A DNA stretch of 64,000 bases from Oscheius sp. JU75 (GCA_037178855.1 JASJZC010000007.1:9424001-9488000), one strand, 5' to 3'. Positions 54,501 through 62,375 are shown, numbered from the stretch's first letter. Program-made: numbers and translations. The notes: generated by a model not told the origin, from the sequence alone.

Positions 54501-55299
54501 AATGAAAATAAACTGAACCAGATCAAACAACTAAACGGCCAACCTAATTCCTGAGCACCGGTCACAGAGTGCCAACTTTATGAACCAATTTACATTTTTA
54601 TTTTCGGAAAGACAGCTACAATCACTGGGGCAACTTTCCTCATTATAAAAATGGTATATGGCTGATTTTTATTGCCAGGTTACGGTAGCTATTTTGGACC
54701 CTAACAGTCCATTTAAAGCCCATTTTCAACTTAAAATGGTGACAGACTTTTGAGGCTTTATAGGGAGCAGTTCTGAGAAATGATGCTTATCGAGGCCTGC
54801 TGCATACTTTCCTCCGTCACAGTGTTCAATGGGCAAGTGTGATTCCTGGGCTAGACAAGGACATCCAGAATCTATCAATCGGTCATGATCTGGATGAGAT
54901 TGGCAATGCAGACGAGCAGACAGCTCGCGATCTGCTCGATCAATTTACTCAACAAATGCAAAGGCTGAGTGATAATGAACGGGAAGGTGAGCATTTAAAT
55001 TGTTTTTAAAAGTTAAGTTTACAGCTCTGTCCGACATCCAGATGAGGATTTATGATTTTCTCAACCGGAACATCACCTACTCTAACTATCGCGGAGAGGG
55101 AATCAACGATAACGGCTGGATGCAAGTCTTCTTTAATGTCGTCGACAATAACCAAGTCATGGCGGTCTGCGTCTCGAAGCGATTGTATCCAGCAATTAAC
55201 TACTTTGTTGACCGTCGATCCGTCAGAACTATCACTACGGTTTTCTTCATTACTCTCGAAAAAGCCCGCCAGAAACAAATTCGAAAGATGTTTCTTTAA
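33591..55299 (+). CDS. Conserved-looking host protein with transposon-filled giant introns
   Basis: Exons 33591-33840, 33884-33997, 38142-38661, 53996-54272, 54764-54986 and 55025-55299 close in phase through five introns, two of 4144 and 15,334 nt, giving about 552 aa. The N terminus has three related units around VQLLTGDVEGAERTQ, VQVMAGDTDGALETQ and IHYAVGDTEGGHHAM, then a Gly/Ala-rich helix region (GLAAIPAGIAAGVAYDSAG), VVVGDGMGGYAGGKLA, a Cys-containing linker, and a C-terminal domain with GWMQVFFNVV, AVCVSKRLYPA and NYFVDRRS. I do not know its function. It reminds me of nematode proteins of the DUF4781 type, from memory and unverified. The last exon may end at TAA 55299 or splice at GGTTTT near 55240; a decayed transposon follows directly. 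ATG 33591 follows acceptor-like CTTTAG, as in trans-spliced genes. Confidence 0.8.
34095..37400. mobile_element. Foldback (long inverted repeat) element split by an RTE insertion
   Basis: 34119-34290 is the inverted partner of 37245-37386, and 34298-34410 is the inverted partner of about 34540-34645. Removing the RTE at 34658-37229 joins the two right-hand pieces, so the original was one palindromic element with arms of about 300 nt around a loop of roughly 120 nt. Shared blocks include GTGAGCAAAAAAA, TTGCTAAA and GGTCAAAGGCGCAAAC. Arm identity is moderate, so it is older than the RTE insertion. No transposase is present. Outer limits are approximate. Confidence 0.75.
34658..37229 (-). mobile_element. 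RTE-clade non-LTR retrotransposon (element A), disabled
   Basis: Flanked by a 15-nt target-site duplication, AACCCCAAGTATAAT at 34643-34657 and 37230-37244. On the minus strand it codes for the start of the endonuclease (NVRSLLG, NELRLRGKG, SQHGVGF), then jumps, by an internal deletion with frame change near 36795-36850, to its end (NSNHRMIRMQF). The reverse transcriptase follows (36846 to 34663). A single in-frame TAG at 35767-35769 interrupts it after DNLHSVK. Visible RT parts: ITQLRRSGASGSDG, GFIDSKKAFDTISW, VKRGMRQGDVLSP, LGYADDLVLFSRS. The 3' end is a short AT-rich tail (TTAAATTAAATT), as usual for RTE. Both breaks make it non-autonomous. Confidence 0.88.
39162..41159 (-). CDS. RTE reverse transcriptase ORF (element B)
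   Basis: 665 codons without interruption. Order: Arg/Lys-rich linker, ITQLRRSGASGSDGLSPSML, FRPICLLQSCAKVITRVLM, GFRKGYSTMDNL, GFIDSKKAFDTISWQS, KRGVRQGDVLSPKLF, the catalytic box LGYADDMVLFSRS (two Asp), and the thumb/C-terminal part with LLFESYISPMALYGAETW and RRMERRMIGISTLDRWTN. The ATG is simply the first in the open frame; the natural protein would begin with the endonuclease, whose frame (41238-41964) is broken just upstream. The C terminus runs into the Asn-rich microsatellite tail. The polymerase core looks complete. Confidence 0.9.
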   Translation of the reverse strand: MMTANVIRNTEDNLPVQRQYEDLKKKLKAAALDAMRADTLPPRMTTTTKAILHSRRLARDDDTAAGRISYAILTQQARRMVKADLVTRKEEVLRRAVEQGRSFKDAALATQTTKKRMMSAKKNTKAYSQRETVKKFKEFFDGLYADQGLIPPSASRNSEDLPRFEPDEVLHAITQLRRSGASGSDGLSPSMLFHAKDEAGQVICNILNHLMDGGAVPKGLTEAIVTLLHKSGDSDDPSNFRPICLLQSCAKVITRVLMRRMERCLDEQADEWQTGFRKGYSTMDNLYSVKQIIEKSTEHNLKLCLGFIDSKKAFDTISWQSTWNALAEMGINFTLIKMLRRLYESGSTFILINGSRVPVDVKRGVRQGDVLSPKLFNATLSYAINKIEWEEEGIRINGQQLTILGYADDMVLFSRSRPGMERMMYKLTTAMRTVGLEVNTKKTVLMFNIQNKTPLTVNGSHLNFVNKFIFLGSQISIPLCDSDEVRRRMGQTFGAFNKIANLLTCRLISMKKRKLLFESYISPMALYGAETWTLKEAEKNYIEVCQRRMERRMIGISTLDRWTNERVRDRTNLIDWRKKALCLKLLWAEKTTKMEASRWSKTISEWIPLESRRQPGRQRLRWIDEVQREAGHSWWTKNNQEWKNIRSAIVEDQIIAINNNNNSFR
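39176..42192 (-). mobile_element. RTE-clade non-LTR retrotransposon (element B), near full length
   Basis: Flanked by the 12-nt direct repeat ATCTGAAGCTGT (39164-39175 and 42193-42204), which fits a target-site duplication. From high to low it holds a 5' leader (41965-42190), an endonuclease domain in broken frames (41238-41964), and a long open reverse transcriptase. The 3' tail is a TAA/TTA microsatellite. The leader shares GTCTGTATTGCC and ATTCTTCAGACGGATCC with element A. Confidence 0.9.
41209..41964 (-). pseudogene. RTE endonuclease domain (element B), frameshifted
   Basis: Same endonuclease/exonuclease/phosphatase segments as 30214-30955, starting MPATFDCATYNAWSILG and ending SDHRMIRMQI plus stop. 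At least two frame changes split it into overlapping ORFs (41659-41964, 41556-41864, 41312-41662, 41238-41450). The catalytic pieces NELRLRGEG, GDYNAKV and SDHR are present but not in one chain. Confidence 0.85.
42256..43539 (+). mobile_element. Complete mariner-like (DD37D, maT-type) transposon
   Basis: Terminal inverted repeats CAGGGTGACGCATAATTACG at 42256 and the inverse at 43539 match over about 24 nt. The element is flanked by TA on both sides (42254-42255, 43540-43541), the target duplication of the Tc1/mariner superfamily. Its length is 1284 bp and it holds one uninterrupted transposase gene. Confidence 0.95.
42407..43420 (+). CDS. maT-type DD37D transposase, intact
   Basis: 337 aa. 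The ATG at 42407 (MTKPSVHRESIVKLH) was chosen over an upstream in-frame ATG at 42251 because that one lies outside the element and the first 50 codons then read through the terminal repeat. Two N-terminal helix-turn-helix units (residues about 5-50 and 75-110) contain RSAREIQKRLNCPRN and RGLSRNLGISLRSMQRI with the Arg-Gly-rich linker RSGRGRR. The catalytic triad is Asp in FTDEKVF, Asp in QQDSAPAH and Asp in LNPLDYSVW. I count 37 residues between the second and third Asp, hence DD37D rather than DD34D/E. No stop or frameshift was seen, so the enzyme may be active. Confidence 0.93.
   Translation: MTKPSVHRESIVKLHKESRSAREIQKRLNCPRNLVYTTIRRFKELGTTSDRSGRGRRHSIVTPANVKLVRGRLRHNPARSIRGLSRNLGISLRSMQRIVKDKLKLKAYKKNKAHILTDAMKQQRKDRCKGLLRRCRQDAHLSILFTDEKVFTVEQVLNKQNDRIYAKSRPHTVISRKSHPQSVMVFAGITSNGKTPLIFMPQGVKVNSANYLDLLRTEVLPWAQTHFQNKPWIYQQDSAPAHKARIVQDFCRQNFPGFISAQEWPSNSPDLNPLDYSVWSVLEAKACSKPHSTLQSLKDALQKAWDELDGQYLCATVDAFPKRLKACMDADGGYIEI
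43677..48727 (-). pseudogene. Helitron Rep-helicase gene with introns, disrupted
   Basis: Helitrons move by rolling-circle replication with a Rep/Pif1-helicase protein. Exons: 48396-48727 (start MDPDERRRRQRERM), 48082-48357 (two Gln/Glu/Arg-rich repeats with DAVQHQNQRA), 47880-48043 (CTQC zinc-finger-like), 47631-47842, 47204-47590 (FNQYIVDNWVRIE), 46852-47158 (GKPDLFITMT; FQKRGLPHAHM, the two-His Rep motif), about 46562-46814, then about 46200-46530 (Rep tyrosines YIFKYVFKG), 45512-45928 and helicase 44425-45669 (Walker A GPGGTGKTF, Walker B IIDEAS, GGDFRQV). Breaks: in-frame TGA at 46639-46641, a frameshift near 44440, and a MITE at 43781-44332 splitting the helicase C terminus at HGQLY. 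The end (GVKILTPARNPKTRNIVDPR) resumes at 43677-43780. Helitron termini were not located. Confidence 0.88.
43781..44332. mobile_element. 552-bp MITE of the Tc1/mariner type inserted in the Helitron
   Basis: The ends carry inverted repeats CAGGG(T)(G/A)GCCGATAAGTATTGG, matching over about 22 nt with one mismatch. TA flanks both sides. There is no transposase ORF. It interrupts the Helitron helicase between HGQLY and the following residues, with coding resuming immediately beyond. Confidence 0.9.
48728..49301. other. Helitron upstream region and RTE leader
   Basis: 48880-48965 resembles 58290-58365 (GGTAACCTAACTTGTTGC, CCTTTCCCC, AAAACGATTGC), perhaps a Helitron 5' terminal segment present twice. 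49080-49301 is probably the untranslated leader of the RTE fragment that follows. Confidence 0.4.
49302..49640 (+). pseudogene. Internally deleted RTE element
   Basis: The start (SIASLNCRTLRTDARLAEL, DVIALSEVKRRGRGS) is the N terminus of an RTE endonuclease. After about 65 residues it passes directly to WIQMAKVDPDNFRA and a stop, which corresponds to the C-terminal end of the related element at 50990-53770 (SWMRVAREDQAQW). The endonuclease core and all of the reverse transcriptase are missing. The 3' tail is an AATAAATAAAT repeat. It could only be moved by another copy's enzyme. Confidence 0.8.
49641..50289. other. Intron spacer with a short direct repeat
   Basis: 49754-49835 matches 50664-50765 (CCTGTGAAAGCTGGGAAGCC...GCAGATTTGG, then TTTTATTCCAAA), so the Helitron fragment lies beside or between two copies of a common segment. 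Otherwise nothing is recognisable. Confidence 0.5.
50290..50760 (-). pseudogene. Helitron helicase C-terminal fragment (second copy)
   Basis: Exon 50297-50537 codes for the late helicase motifs: FKRRQFPTKLAFAMTVNKSQGQSL, then HGQLYVAFSCAKS and LKILIPDG. Upstream, after an intron (50538 to about 50577, GTAAGC...TTTTAG), comes GARRSKRVIISRIDLKSEKGRG. It parallels the C terminus of the Helitron at 43677-48727 but is a different, diverged copy, since it keeps AMTVNKSQGQSL where the first has SMSIHKAQSL. The Rep and ATPase core are absent. Confidence 0.82.
51147..51716 (+). pseudogene. RTE endonuclease (element C)
   Basis: 190 codons with GKTGFLIHP, RVVCLYAPTSAYDDQDY, ILGDMNAKVGL, NRKWTWMSPN, CIDYF and TSDHS, the order of the endonuclease/exonuclease/phosphatase fold. 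The N-terminal part with the first catalytic Asn/Glu lies upstream in another frame. The stop falls exactly at SDHS, where the usual SDHRMV continues, so it separates the nuclease from the polymerase. Confidence 0.85.
51713..53761 (+). pseudogene. RTE reverse transcriptase (element C) with one nonsense codon
   Basis: 610 codons open from 51713, then TGA at 53543-53545, after which the same frame continues 71 codons to TAA 53759-53761. Motifs: ITKLKNSKSPGHDKVTNDML, YRPIALMSTIYKVLTAII, QAGFRKGFSTSHHI, VIDYKKAFDTIEH, QRGVRQGDTISPALF, FADDIVLVSTS (catalytic Asp pair) and LLYASETWTLR. The tail after the stop (SWMRVAREDQAQW) is the same end as in the deleted copy at 49302-49640. Confidence 0.88.
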
Positions 55300-55318
55300 T
55301 TTTTCACAAAACAACGTC

Positions 55319-56478
55319 TTAAGATTCGAAAGTATCTCCATCAGCAGCGACACAGGCTCGGAGACGTTTCGGGAAGGCCTCGACGGTGGCGCGCAAGTAT
55401 TCCTTATCGAGCTCGTCCCAAGCTTTTCCCAGCGATTTTTTCAACGATTCGACATCACGATGGAGTTTTGAGCAAGCCTTCGATTCGAGAATACTCCAAA
55501 CCGAGTAGTCCATTGGATTGAGGTCTGGAGATGAAGGAGGCTACTAGTTGAAGTCAATGAAGTCGGGGAAGTTCTGCTTGCACCACGATTGGACGGCATT
55601 ATGCTTGTGAGCCGGTGCACCATCCTGTTGAAAGCACCAGATACGCTTTTTGAAGTGCTTCTTGGCCCATGGCACGATTTCGGTCTTCAACATGTCGAGA
55701 TAGTTGTTTCCATTGAACTTGATTCCTTGGGGACGAAGATAAGTGGTGTCTTTCCATCAGAAGTTATGCCAGCGAAGACCATAACACTTTTTGGATATCC
55801 AGTACGTCGAACCGCTACATTTGGCTGTGAAGTAGCATAAACCCGATCGTTTTACTTATTCAGCGACTGTTCGACGGTGAGTATCTTTTCATCCGTGAAG
55901 AGGATCGACTTGTGGCTTCCACCTTTGAAACGAAGCAGCAGTTTCTTCGAACGCTCCTTTCTCTTCGTCTTACTGGCTTCGGACAAGAACTGACGTTTTC
56001 CTTGTTTGTATCCCTTCATTTTGAGGTGTTTCTTGATGATTCTAGCCATAGAGCCTTTGGAAATGGCTAAGTCCTTGCCCATTTTGCGGATAGAACACGC
56101 CGGGTTCCGATGGATACGATCGCGTACCTTCTTAATGTTGGCCTTGGTGGTCACACAAATGGGTCTTCCTCGTCCGGGACGGTCTTTTCCACTTCCCAGC
56201 TCCTTGAATCGCGAAATGGTAGTAGACACGAGCTTCTTGGACACCTTGAGACGACGAGAGATGTTGATCGCCTGAACGCCTTGTTGGTGAAGAGCAAGAA
56301 TTGTTTGGCGGTGGATGGAAGCTTTGACCATTCTGAAAATGATACCATATTCGGTTTGAAACAACAGAAAACATGGTAAATAAAAGGAGGAACACAATAA
56401 AAACAAAGAAAAAAACAGCCCCTTTACAAAAAGCCGCATATCGGCGCGATCTGCGCGGTTACCGTAATTTTGGGGCAT
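55319..56478 (-). pseudogene. Second maT-type mariner-like transposon, inactivated
   Basis: A related but clearly diverged copy of the transposase at 42407-43420. The N-terminal part (56328 down to 55852: MVKASIHRQTILALH, PGRGRPICVTTKANIKKVR, FTDEKILTVEQSLNK) ends at TAA. The frame continues NDRVYATS, then QQDGAPAH, two adjacent stops near 55542-55547, and SPDLNPMDYSVW to TAA at about 55321. The right terminus (about 56435-56478) ends in GGTTACCGTAATTTTGGGGC and CATCCTGTA. No matching left terminus was found, so the left end is lost where it meets the last exon of the host gene. Confidence 0.85.
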
Positions 56479-56479
56479 C

Positions 56480-57590
56480 CTGTAGAATCTTGTAGTTAAA
56501 AAATAACCCAGGATTGAGCTATATAGACTTGCCCAGTTATGAGTACCGTATTACCTCCTTAAAACTTCATTCTCCTTTTGTTAGAAGAATGGTTGCAGAT
56601 GTTCTTTTTGACAGAAAGGTTATTAGTAGTAACGGTTACATTAGTCTAGGTGTTCTATTCATTTTTCGTCCTTCGAATGGCAGAACTGTTCAATTTAAAA
56701 TCCATTCCAAACTATCTCTGGTTGGGAGTAATTCCAAGCATTTAAACACTTTCGCGTTCAGGGTAAGTTCTAGAGGATAACGATTTAGGTTCTCTTATCC
56801 GCTCAGGTCGATCTACAATTATTCAGCACGCCACCACGCATTCTGGGTCACTAGCTCGTCTGTTGGATTGAAAAAGAAGCTATAAGTGATACCTACCCCA
56901 ATTCTTCCCCACATAGTTCTTTTCTTTGAGCAGGGTGTTTAGGCGAAGTATTTTATTTTAGGCTAAAATGGCATTGAGACCAGGTTTTCAGCCGTATTTT
57001 AGACATGGAAGATTCATTGATCGAAAGTTTTGGGAGTGTTCAGATGCCTGATTAATATTCCGCACAGGAAGGCAGCCAGCTATGTTATCAAGCAAATGAA
57101 AGATTAAATCTCCACACAGTCTTGATTTGTCAAAGGGAGTGACAGCTACTGAGAGCTGGTCGCGCTCAGATGTAGACCAGGAGAGCAAATCTAAGGCCTT
57201 TTGGTCTGTTTTTGAACTGCAAGGGGTAGGGTTTACACAGGTTGCTAAATTGAAACTTCAATACAGTTCTTTGCGAGGAACACTCTATTCTTGCTAGAAT
57301 CACGTCAATGTACCGTAAGATGGTTGATTTGCCACGCTGTCTGTAAGAATTAGTTCAACTACGGGACATTACTGCCACTCTCCGGATAGGGCATTGAGGG
57401 GGGTTCAACCACTTCTATTACTTTTGTTATCTCGCTTTGACTCAAAAGTTTCCAAAACAGCCATTTTGCTTGGTGAACAAAAGAAGCCAGACTGTTTCTG
57501 TATCCTCGTTTAGTATTCAGCAGGCAGAATACAAATCACATTTTCCCAATAAAGGCTATCCAAATCTTTAGTCTCCATCAATTGACAGCA
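56480..57590. other. Intergenic, no gene accepted
   Basis: An 88-codon plus-strand ORF (56514-56780) has no motif, although its end GCGTTCAG|GGTAAG resembles splice signals. It could be a further 3' exon or the end of another transposon. Nothing else was recognised. Confidence 0.4.
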
Positions 57591-57834
57591 ATGTCTAGCT
57601 TCTCTAACCTTCTTCTCGTCTTCCTGATGTTCTCGTTCATCTCGATGGCCGTTGCTCTGAACGAGGATACTCCGGGCTACAACGAGTGTGTCTATCATTG
57701 CTTGGCGAACTGGGCCTGGTAGATCGAAAGGAAAATTCGTTCAAATCTGTCCATTCAGGCCTTTCAGCTGGACATGCCTCTACAACTGCGCTGCCATCTG
57801 GATTGTCAATCATGTTCCTGACGTCGGAATCTGA
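57591..57834 (+). CDS. Small secreted CxxxC-CxxxC peptide (helical-hairpin type)
   Basis: Exons 57591-57718 and 57759-57834 close in phase to 67 aa (TGA). The first 23 residues (MSSFSNLLLVFLMFSFISMAVA) are a signal peptide. The mature part, about 44 aa, has exactly four Cys in the pattern C-x3-C-x11-C-x3-C with several Trp (ECVYHCLANWAW, TCLYNCAAIW). This spacing is typical of alpha-helical hairpin peptides, in which two disulphides join two helices. No homologue can be named, and its role (defence, signalling or structural) is not told by the sequence. An AATAAT/AATAAA-like signal follows at about 57841. Confidence 0.75.
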
Positions 57835-57839
57835 GAGAT

Positions 57840-59130
57840 GAAATAATAAAGAGCAATGGAAACTTGTATTGTGCACTGACGTTGACAGAAGTTGGATATG
57901 GTGGGGATTTGGGGGACCAAGGTACAATTTGGTACTTTGACGCAACAGTGCTATTGGTAGTTCTGTTGCGTGGGGAAACGGAATTAGCGTTGTTTTGATA
58001 CAAAACATTCCCGAAAATATGAAAAATGATCGGAATCTTTCCACTATTGCCAGTTTCCCCAACTCGCTGCGGCCCGCGGACTGCCCCTCCTCTATCATCA
58101 CATTTCCCGGTGCACTGGGCTGTCCAGCGGAAATCGAAGCTACATTGTTTTTTTTTCAGGTCACTGTTCCAGACAAGGAGATTTCGATGTGACAATAAGG
58201 CAAAGTGAATTTCTGAATATGGTTGATCTCGGACTGTTTCTAGATATTTTCTATACAATTTAGGCTGTATAGAAAATTAAAAAAAAATAATGGTAGCCTA
58301 ACTTGTTGCACCCATTCGGGCTTGCCTAAACCGACCTTTCCCCTGTAAAACGATTGCGAAAGATTTGCAATTTTTTTCTGGTACTAAGCTCGCCTCGATA
58401 TCCCTCGGGCAACTAAAACCCTCCCCTTGTAAGCTAGGTACAATTCATGTCAAAAATATCTCCATGAAATTAGAGAGACAGTTAAGATACCTACAAAGGT
58501 CAGCTTTCTTGATGGGTCCAATTGCAGAAAAAGTGATAAGTTTTCTCTGTCAGACATCTGGCTGGAATTTTGTGAAATTGCTCGATAATGAGAGAAAAGG
58601 GCGTTGAGAGGAGGGTGTCTAAGCGACTTATCTTCAAAAAACTCAAAGGCCACTGCGAACATCTGAACTAACTTGTCTGCAAGGGCTGTCTGGATCAATG
58701 ATTCTATGCTCGATCAAATTACAAAGCACAACAAACTTTAATATTCAGCCTTAAAGAAGTTACATTGAGACCTTTTTAAACCACTGCACTAGTCATAACA
58801 CGATTGAACTCGCTTTATATACGATGAAATTAAAACTCTTCTCAAAGAACTTGACTCCACGACCTAATTCATTTTACCACACGGATACGCGAAGAGGAAG
58901 GAAGTCGCGAAGTTAGATGGTGAATAATTCACTAATTGAAATGTGAAAATCAGGAAACAACAAGTAGTACGGCTTTCAGCCCTCGCCTACGCCTTCAGTT
59001 TACTGAGTTTGACGACTCGTTCTGTGCTCATTTGGTACCAAAATTGCAAACAACTTTTGAATAGAGATGTTCCAAATAACAACCACCAATGATGAGTATG
59101 CCAAACATTTTTGACCACATGACGGCTTGA
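57840..59130. other. Intergenic; contains a Helitron-like terminal segment
   Basis: 58290-58365 resembles 48880-48965 (see that region). The other ORFs (57637-58258 minus) overlap the small peptide gene and look like chance frames. Confidence 0.4.
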
Positions 59131-59135
59131 TATTT

Positions 59136-59213
59136 TGCTGTCTCTGTCTCCCTGTATTTCTATCTCTTTGTCTTCCTGTCTCTCTGTATCTTTTGGCTAT
59201 CTATCTATCTATT

Positions 59214-59244
<31 letters not shown>

Positions 59245-59292
59245 CTATCTAACTCTCTGTCTCTCTGTCCTTCTGTCTCTTTGCCTTTCTGT
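59136..59292. repeat. TCTA/CTGT microsatellite
   Basis: A pyrimidine-rich tract with a core of (TATC)n, with some TTTATC units, at about 59198-59250, flanked by CTGTCTCTCTG repeats. Length-variable repeats like this produce artefactual ORFs. Confidence 0.9.
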
Positions 59293-61548
59293 CACGGTCA
59301 AGTTTTCTTCTTCAACCCAATTACTTTTATACACTCCCTCGAGTATCGCTAACGCAAAGAGCACTAAACTCTTCATTAAAAGCCCGACACTTTGTCCCAG
59401 TAACGTAAGCAAGTTGTCCTTATCGTCCGATTAATCCTTTCCCTGAAATAATGGTGCATCTTGCGATCACGAAAGCACTTATTAGACGCAGAATACGCGA
59501 TGACCTGTGTGTTTGAGCACAACTTGGGATAAAAGGTGCATATTTGAGATCAAAGTTGATAGGTTCACACGATACGTGTCACGTGTAGTAGCAGATGCGT
59601 GGGGCTCTAAATTAAGAAGAAGAAGCCCTAAGTTTTGTGGGGTGTACACGTCGTTTTTCCAATATGTCAACGTTTGGTGTTACCCTTGCCATCTTTTTAA
59701 TACCTCGTTTGATTGAGCATCATACTGGTATGGTACTAAAGCAGAACCGCCTTTTTATCAGTACAAGGAAATGAACATGGGAGTGGTTGAAAGTGTTTTA
59801 GCTAATTGTAAACGCCAATGTGTTCGACTCACTTTGTCGCTCCCAGATATATGGATCCCCAACGTAAGTAGTACTACTCGAGCACTATTGATATCAACCA
59901 TCAGATCCCAAAAAATCCTTCTAGCCAAGACGCGACGGGCGATACTTTCCAAAAAAATCGGGGAAAAACCGTCGAATTTTGGGTTCAAAGTGGTACAATC
60001 TTGTAGAGCTCGACGAGTACAATAAAGAGTTCACTAAAAATCCGGAAATAAATAACGCACTGCCGAGCAACAGCGCTTTGAAAATGGAATTTTACTTTGA
60101 ATGTTTGAATCTCCCACAAAATTTTTAGATAGTACGCAAAAGTGCGTCGATAGCATTTTCGATGGGACAAGCAACTATTTTTACGAACTTTTCGCTGATT
60201 GTAACTCAAACAGACAGCGAGGGCGGCTGCCGGAGACATCCATCCCGAGGGTGCATGGTTCTGCCGCCTTGCAATATCCAAAAAAAAGTCCCCAAAAGCA
60301 GTACAACAGCCTATCCCTAGTCTGTTGCTATAATTGAACTAATTACGTGCCAAAAATATGCAGCTTTTGGGATAGGTCCGGTCTTAATCATTTTGCTCAT
60401 CTATCTTGCTGAGCTGTGATTCAGGAATACACATTTTGGTCCTTATGTCAAAGTTTACCAATCTTGACAGTTTTGAGCAATGTCTAGACATGGCTGAGAA
60501 CAGAGAGCAATGTGGTTCCGTAAAAAAACTATAAAGAGACTTCAGCCTAAAACCTCAAAAAGTATATTTCACAGCAAAGGTTAGATTTGTGGATGGATGA
60601 AGCTTTTCACGCAGATTCCTGCTTGCAGAATATACCCATGTTTTCAGTATATTTGAACGATGTATGGTCTTTTATAATATACGCTGACCACAGCAGGCCT
60701 AAATTAGCGCATTTCATTATGTCTCTCCGTGACAAGTTATGAGTTTTTCGGAGAGGGTGGCTGGAACTTCCGGTTTCTATACAAACGATCTTCATAACTT
60801 ATCGAAAGTGTAAGCCTAGACGATCCCGTCAAACAACTTCCACTTTTTGTGCTTTTCACCTTGGCATCAATGATCTGCCAAATCTCTTATTATGTGAGAG
60901 GAAGAAATTTGCGCGTTTCCCGGTCTCCTTTTATTGGAAAAGAACGCCGGATCTTTGTGTTATGGGAACACTACCGTCCCTCTTAATCGTTTTTAATCCA
61001 CCTAATGAGAAAAACAACCCCCTATTGTGTACCATAATGCCAGAAAAATGATCTTAATTGAGTTAAGAAAGACACATCTGGTTCGAGATTTTTGGAGTAT
61101 AGATGTTGCCGTTCAGTGCATTCTTTAATTCTTGATCTGACCTCCTTTGTAGCTTGTCCTTCCACTTGAATAAGCTCCCGATGACGCTTCATCTCTTCTT
61201 CATATTGTGTGAGCATGCATACCTTTTTTCTTCGGGTGAAGAAGAAGAAAACACAGCACGGAGCACAGCCCACCCACTTTTAGACACACCTCCAATTTTA
61301 GTAGCTGGTTGGTAACTGAACCCGGGTGTGAGTTTCGTCTCCATGTTCTCTAGTTACGCGGTAATAAAGCTCCTTCTTTCGATCTCTTGCTCCGCCCCAT
61401 CTGCATTTCAAAAGTGTCTATGAGCCATGAAGAGGGAGCACCACTTAATGTTATGCCCAGTTTCTTGACCCCTTGGTCCATTTAGCCTCTCATTCTCATT
61501 CCTTCCCCAGCCTTCTCTTGAGCAAACGAGCCTGTTTCAGATTCAGAG
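59293..61548. other. Intergenic, possible exon at 61022-61260 (minus)
   Basis: Most of the stretch shows no gene. On the minus strand 61022-61260 reads a charged helix (QYEEEMKRHRELIQVEG, KEVRSRIKECTERQ) to a TAG at 61022, with Cys-rich residues upstream and possible splice sites. No start codon or family was recognised. Confidence 0.35.
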
Positions 61549-62375
61549 ATGCGGTTCCTGAACCTTGCCGTCTTCCTCTGTCTCTTGGCTATGGCTTCAG
61601 CTATGTTCCGAGGGTCTCCAAGGGTAGGTTTCATACTTTACTATACTGAATCTTGTTGGAGCTTACAGGGGATTGATAGATCATGTTTGACATGACTTTT
61701 CACTAAACCTTGCATACTCTTCTGTCAACTTCACCTGACCTGAGTAGATAATACGCGCAATGTTCCAAAAATTAGCGAGCGGGTTCGAGTAGGTTCAATG
61801 CAAAGTGGGACATAACTTGACAGAACATAATCTTGATTGACATCATTTGACATAACTCGACCTTGGTCATGCTAGTCAAAAATGAGGCAGTTTCAGATTG
61901 ACATAACTTGGCATACTTTGTCAAGGTTGCTATGTCAATGCCCTTGAAGAAAAAATCGCGAGTTGTCAAAGGTCTTTTTGACTAATGCCTATGACACAGA
62001 GTGGTCTCTTGACCACTCTGATTTCTGACAACCTCCTCGTAGTGACTCATAAATAAAGAAGGAATCATGCAAAAATTTGCTCTGCACGCCACCTACGCTT
62101 GTCGCAGCGGCGGAAAAAAGGAGACATGTTCCTACAAGAATAGGGCGTGAGAGTCTGTTCTTCCGCTTCCTATACCAATTTTGCAGGGAATCGCAACAAT
62201 CAACCATGACACTGGAGATGTAATGTATCTGGCTGTTCCAAATCGCCGTCATCTCTTCGACAAAAGGAGGTACGCACTTCCTGATTACTGTGTTTACTCA
62301 CTCCTGATTGGCTACTATAAACCATATTAATTTAGGTGCCTCTTCTGCCCGGATGACTATGAAGCAAGACGGTGA
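61549..62375 (+). CDS. Small secreted peptide precursor with C-terminal CxxC
   Basis: Exons 61549-61623, 62187-62269 and 62336-62375 close in phase to 65 aa (TGA), with AATAAA at about 62388. TTTCAG eight bases before the ATG fits a trans-splice acceptor. MRFLNLAVFLCLLAMASA is a clear signal peptide. The mature part has a basic cluster DKRR just before the short tail CLFCPDDYEARR, so cleavage at KRR would release a 12-residue peptide with one possible disulphide. This layout resembles neuropeptide-like precursors, but no known peptide is recognised. Intron 1 (563 nt) carries many short TGACATAACT-type repeats. Confidence 0.75.
61760..61990. repeat. Short interrupted repeats in intron 1
   Basis: Variants of TTGACATAACTTG and its complement occur at least six times between 61680 and 61990 at irregular spacing, partly in inverted orientation. 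Confidence 0.6.

Noticed and set aside
59190-59260. TATC repeats considered as a CRISPR array
   Set aside because: Four-nt units without spacers: a microsatellite.
59771-60025. 84-codon plus ORF
   Set aside because: Has basic residues and a plausible start, but no domain, no splice sites and no partner exon.
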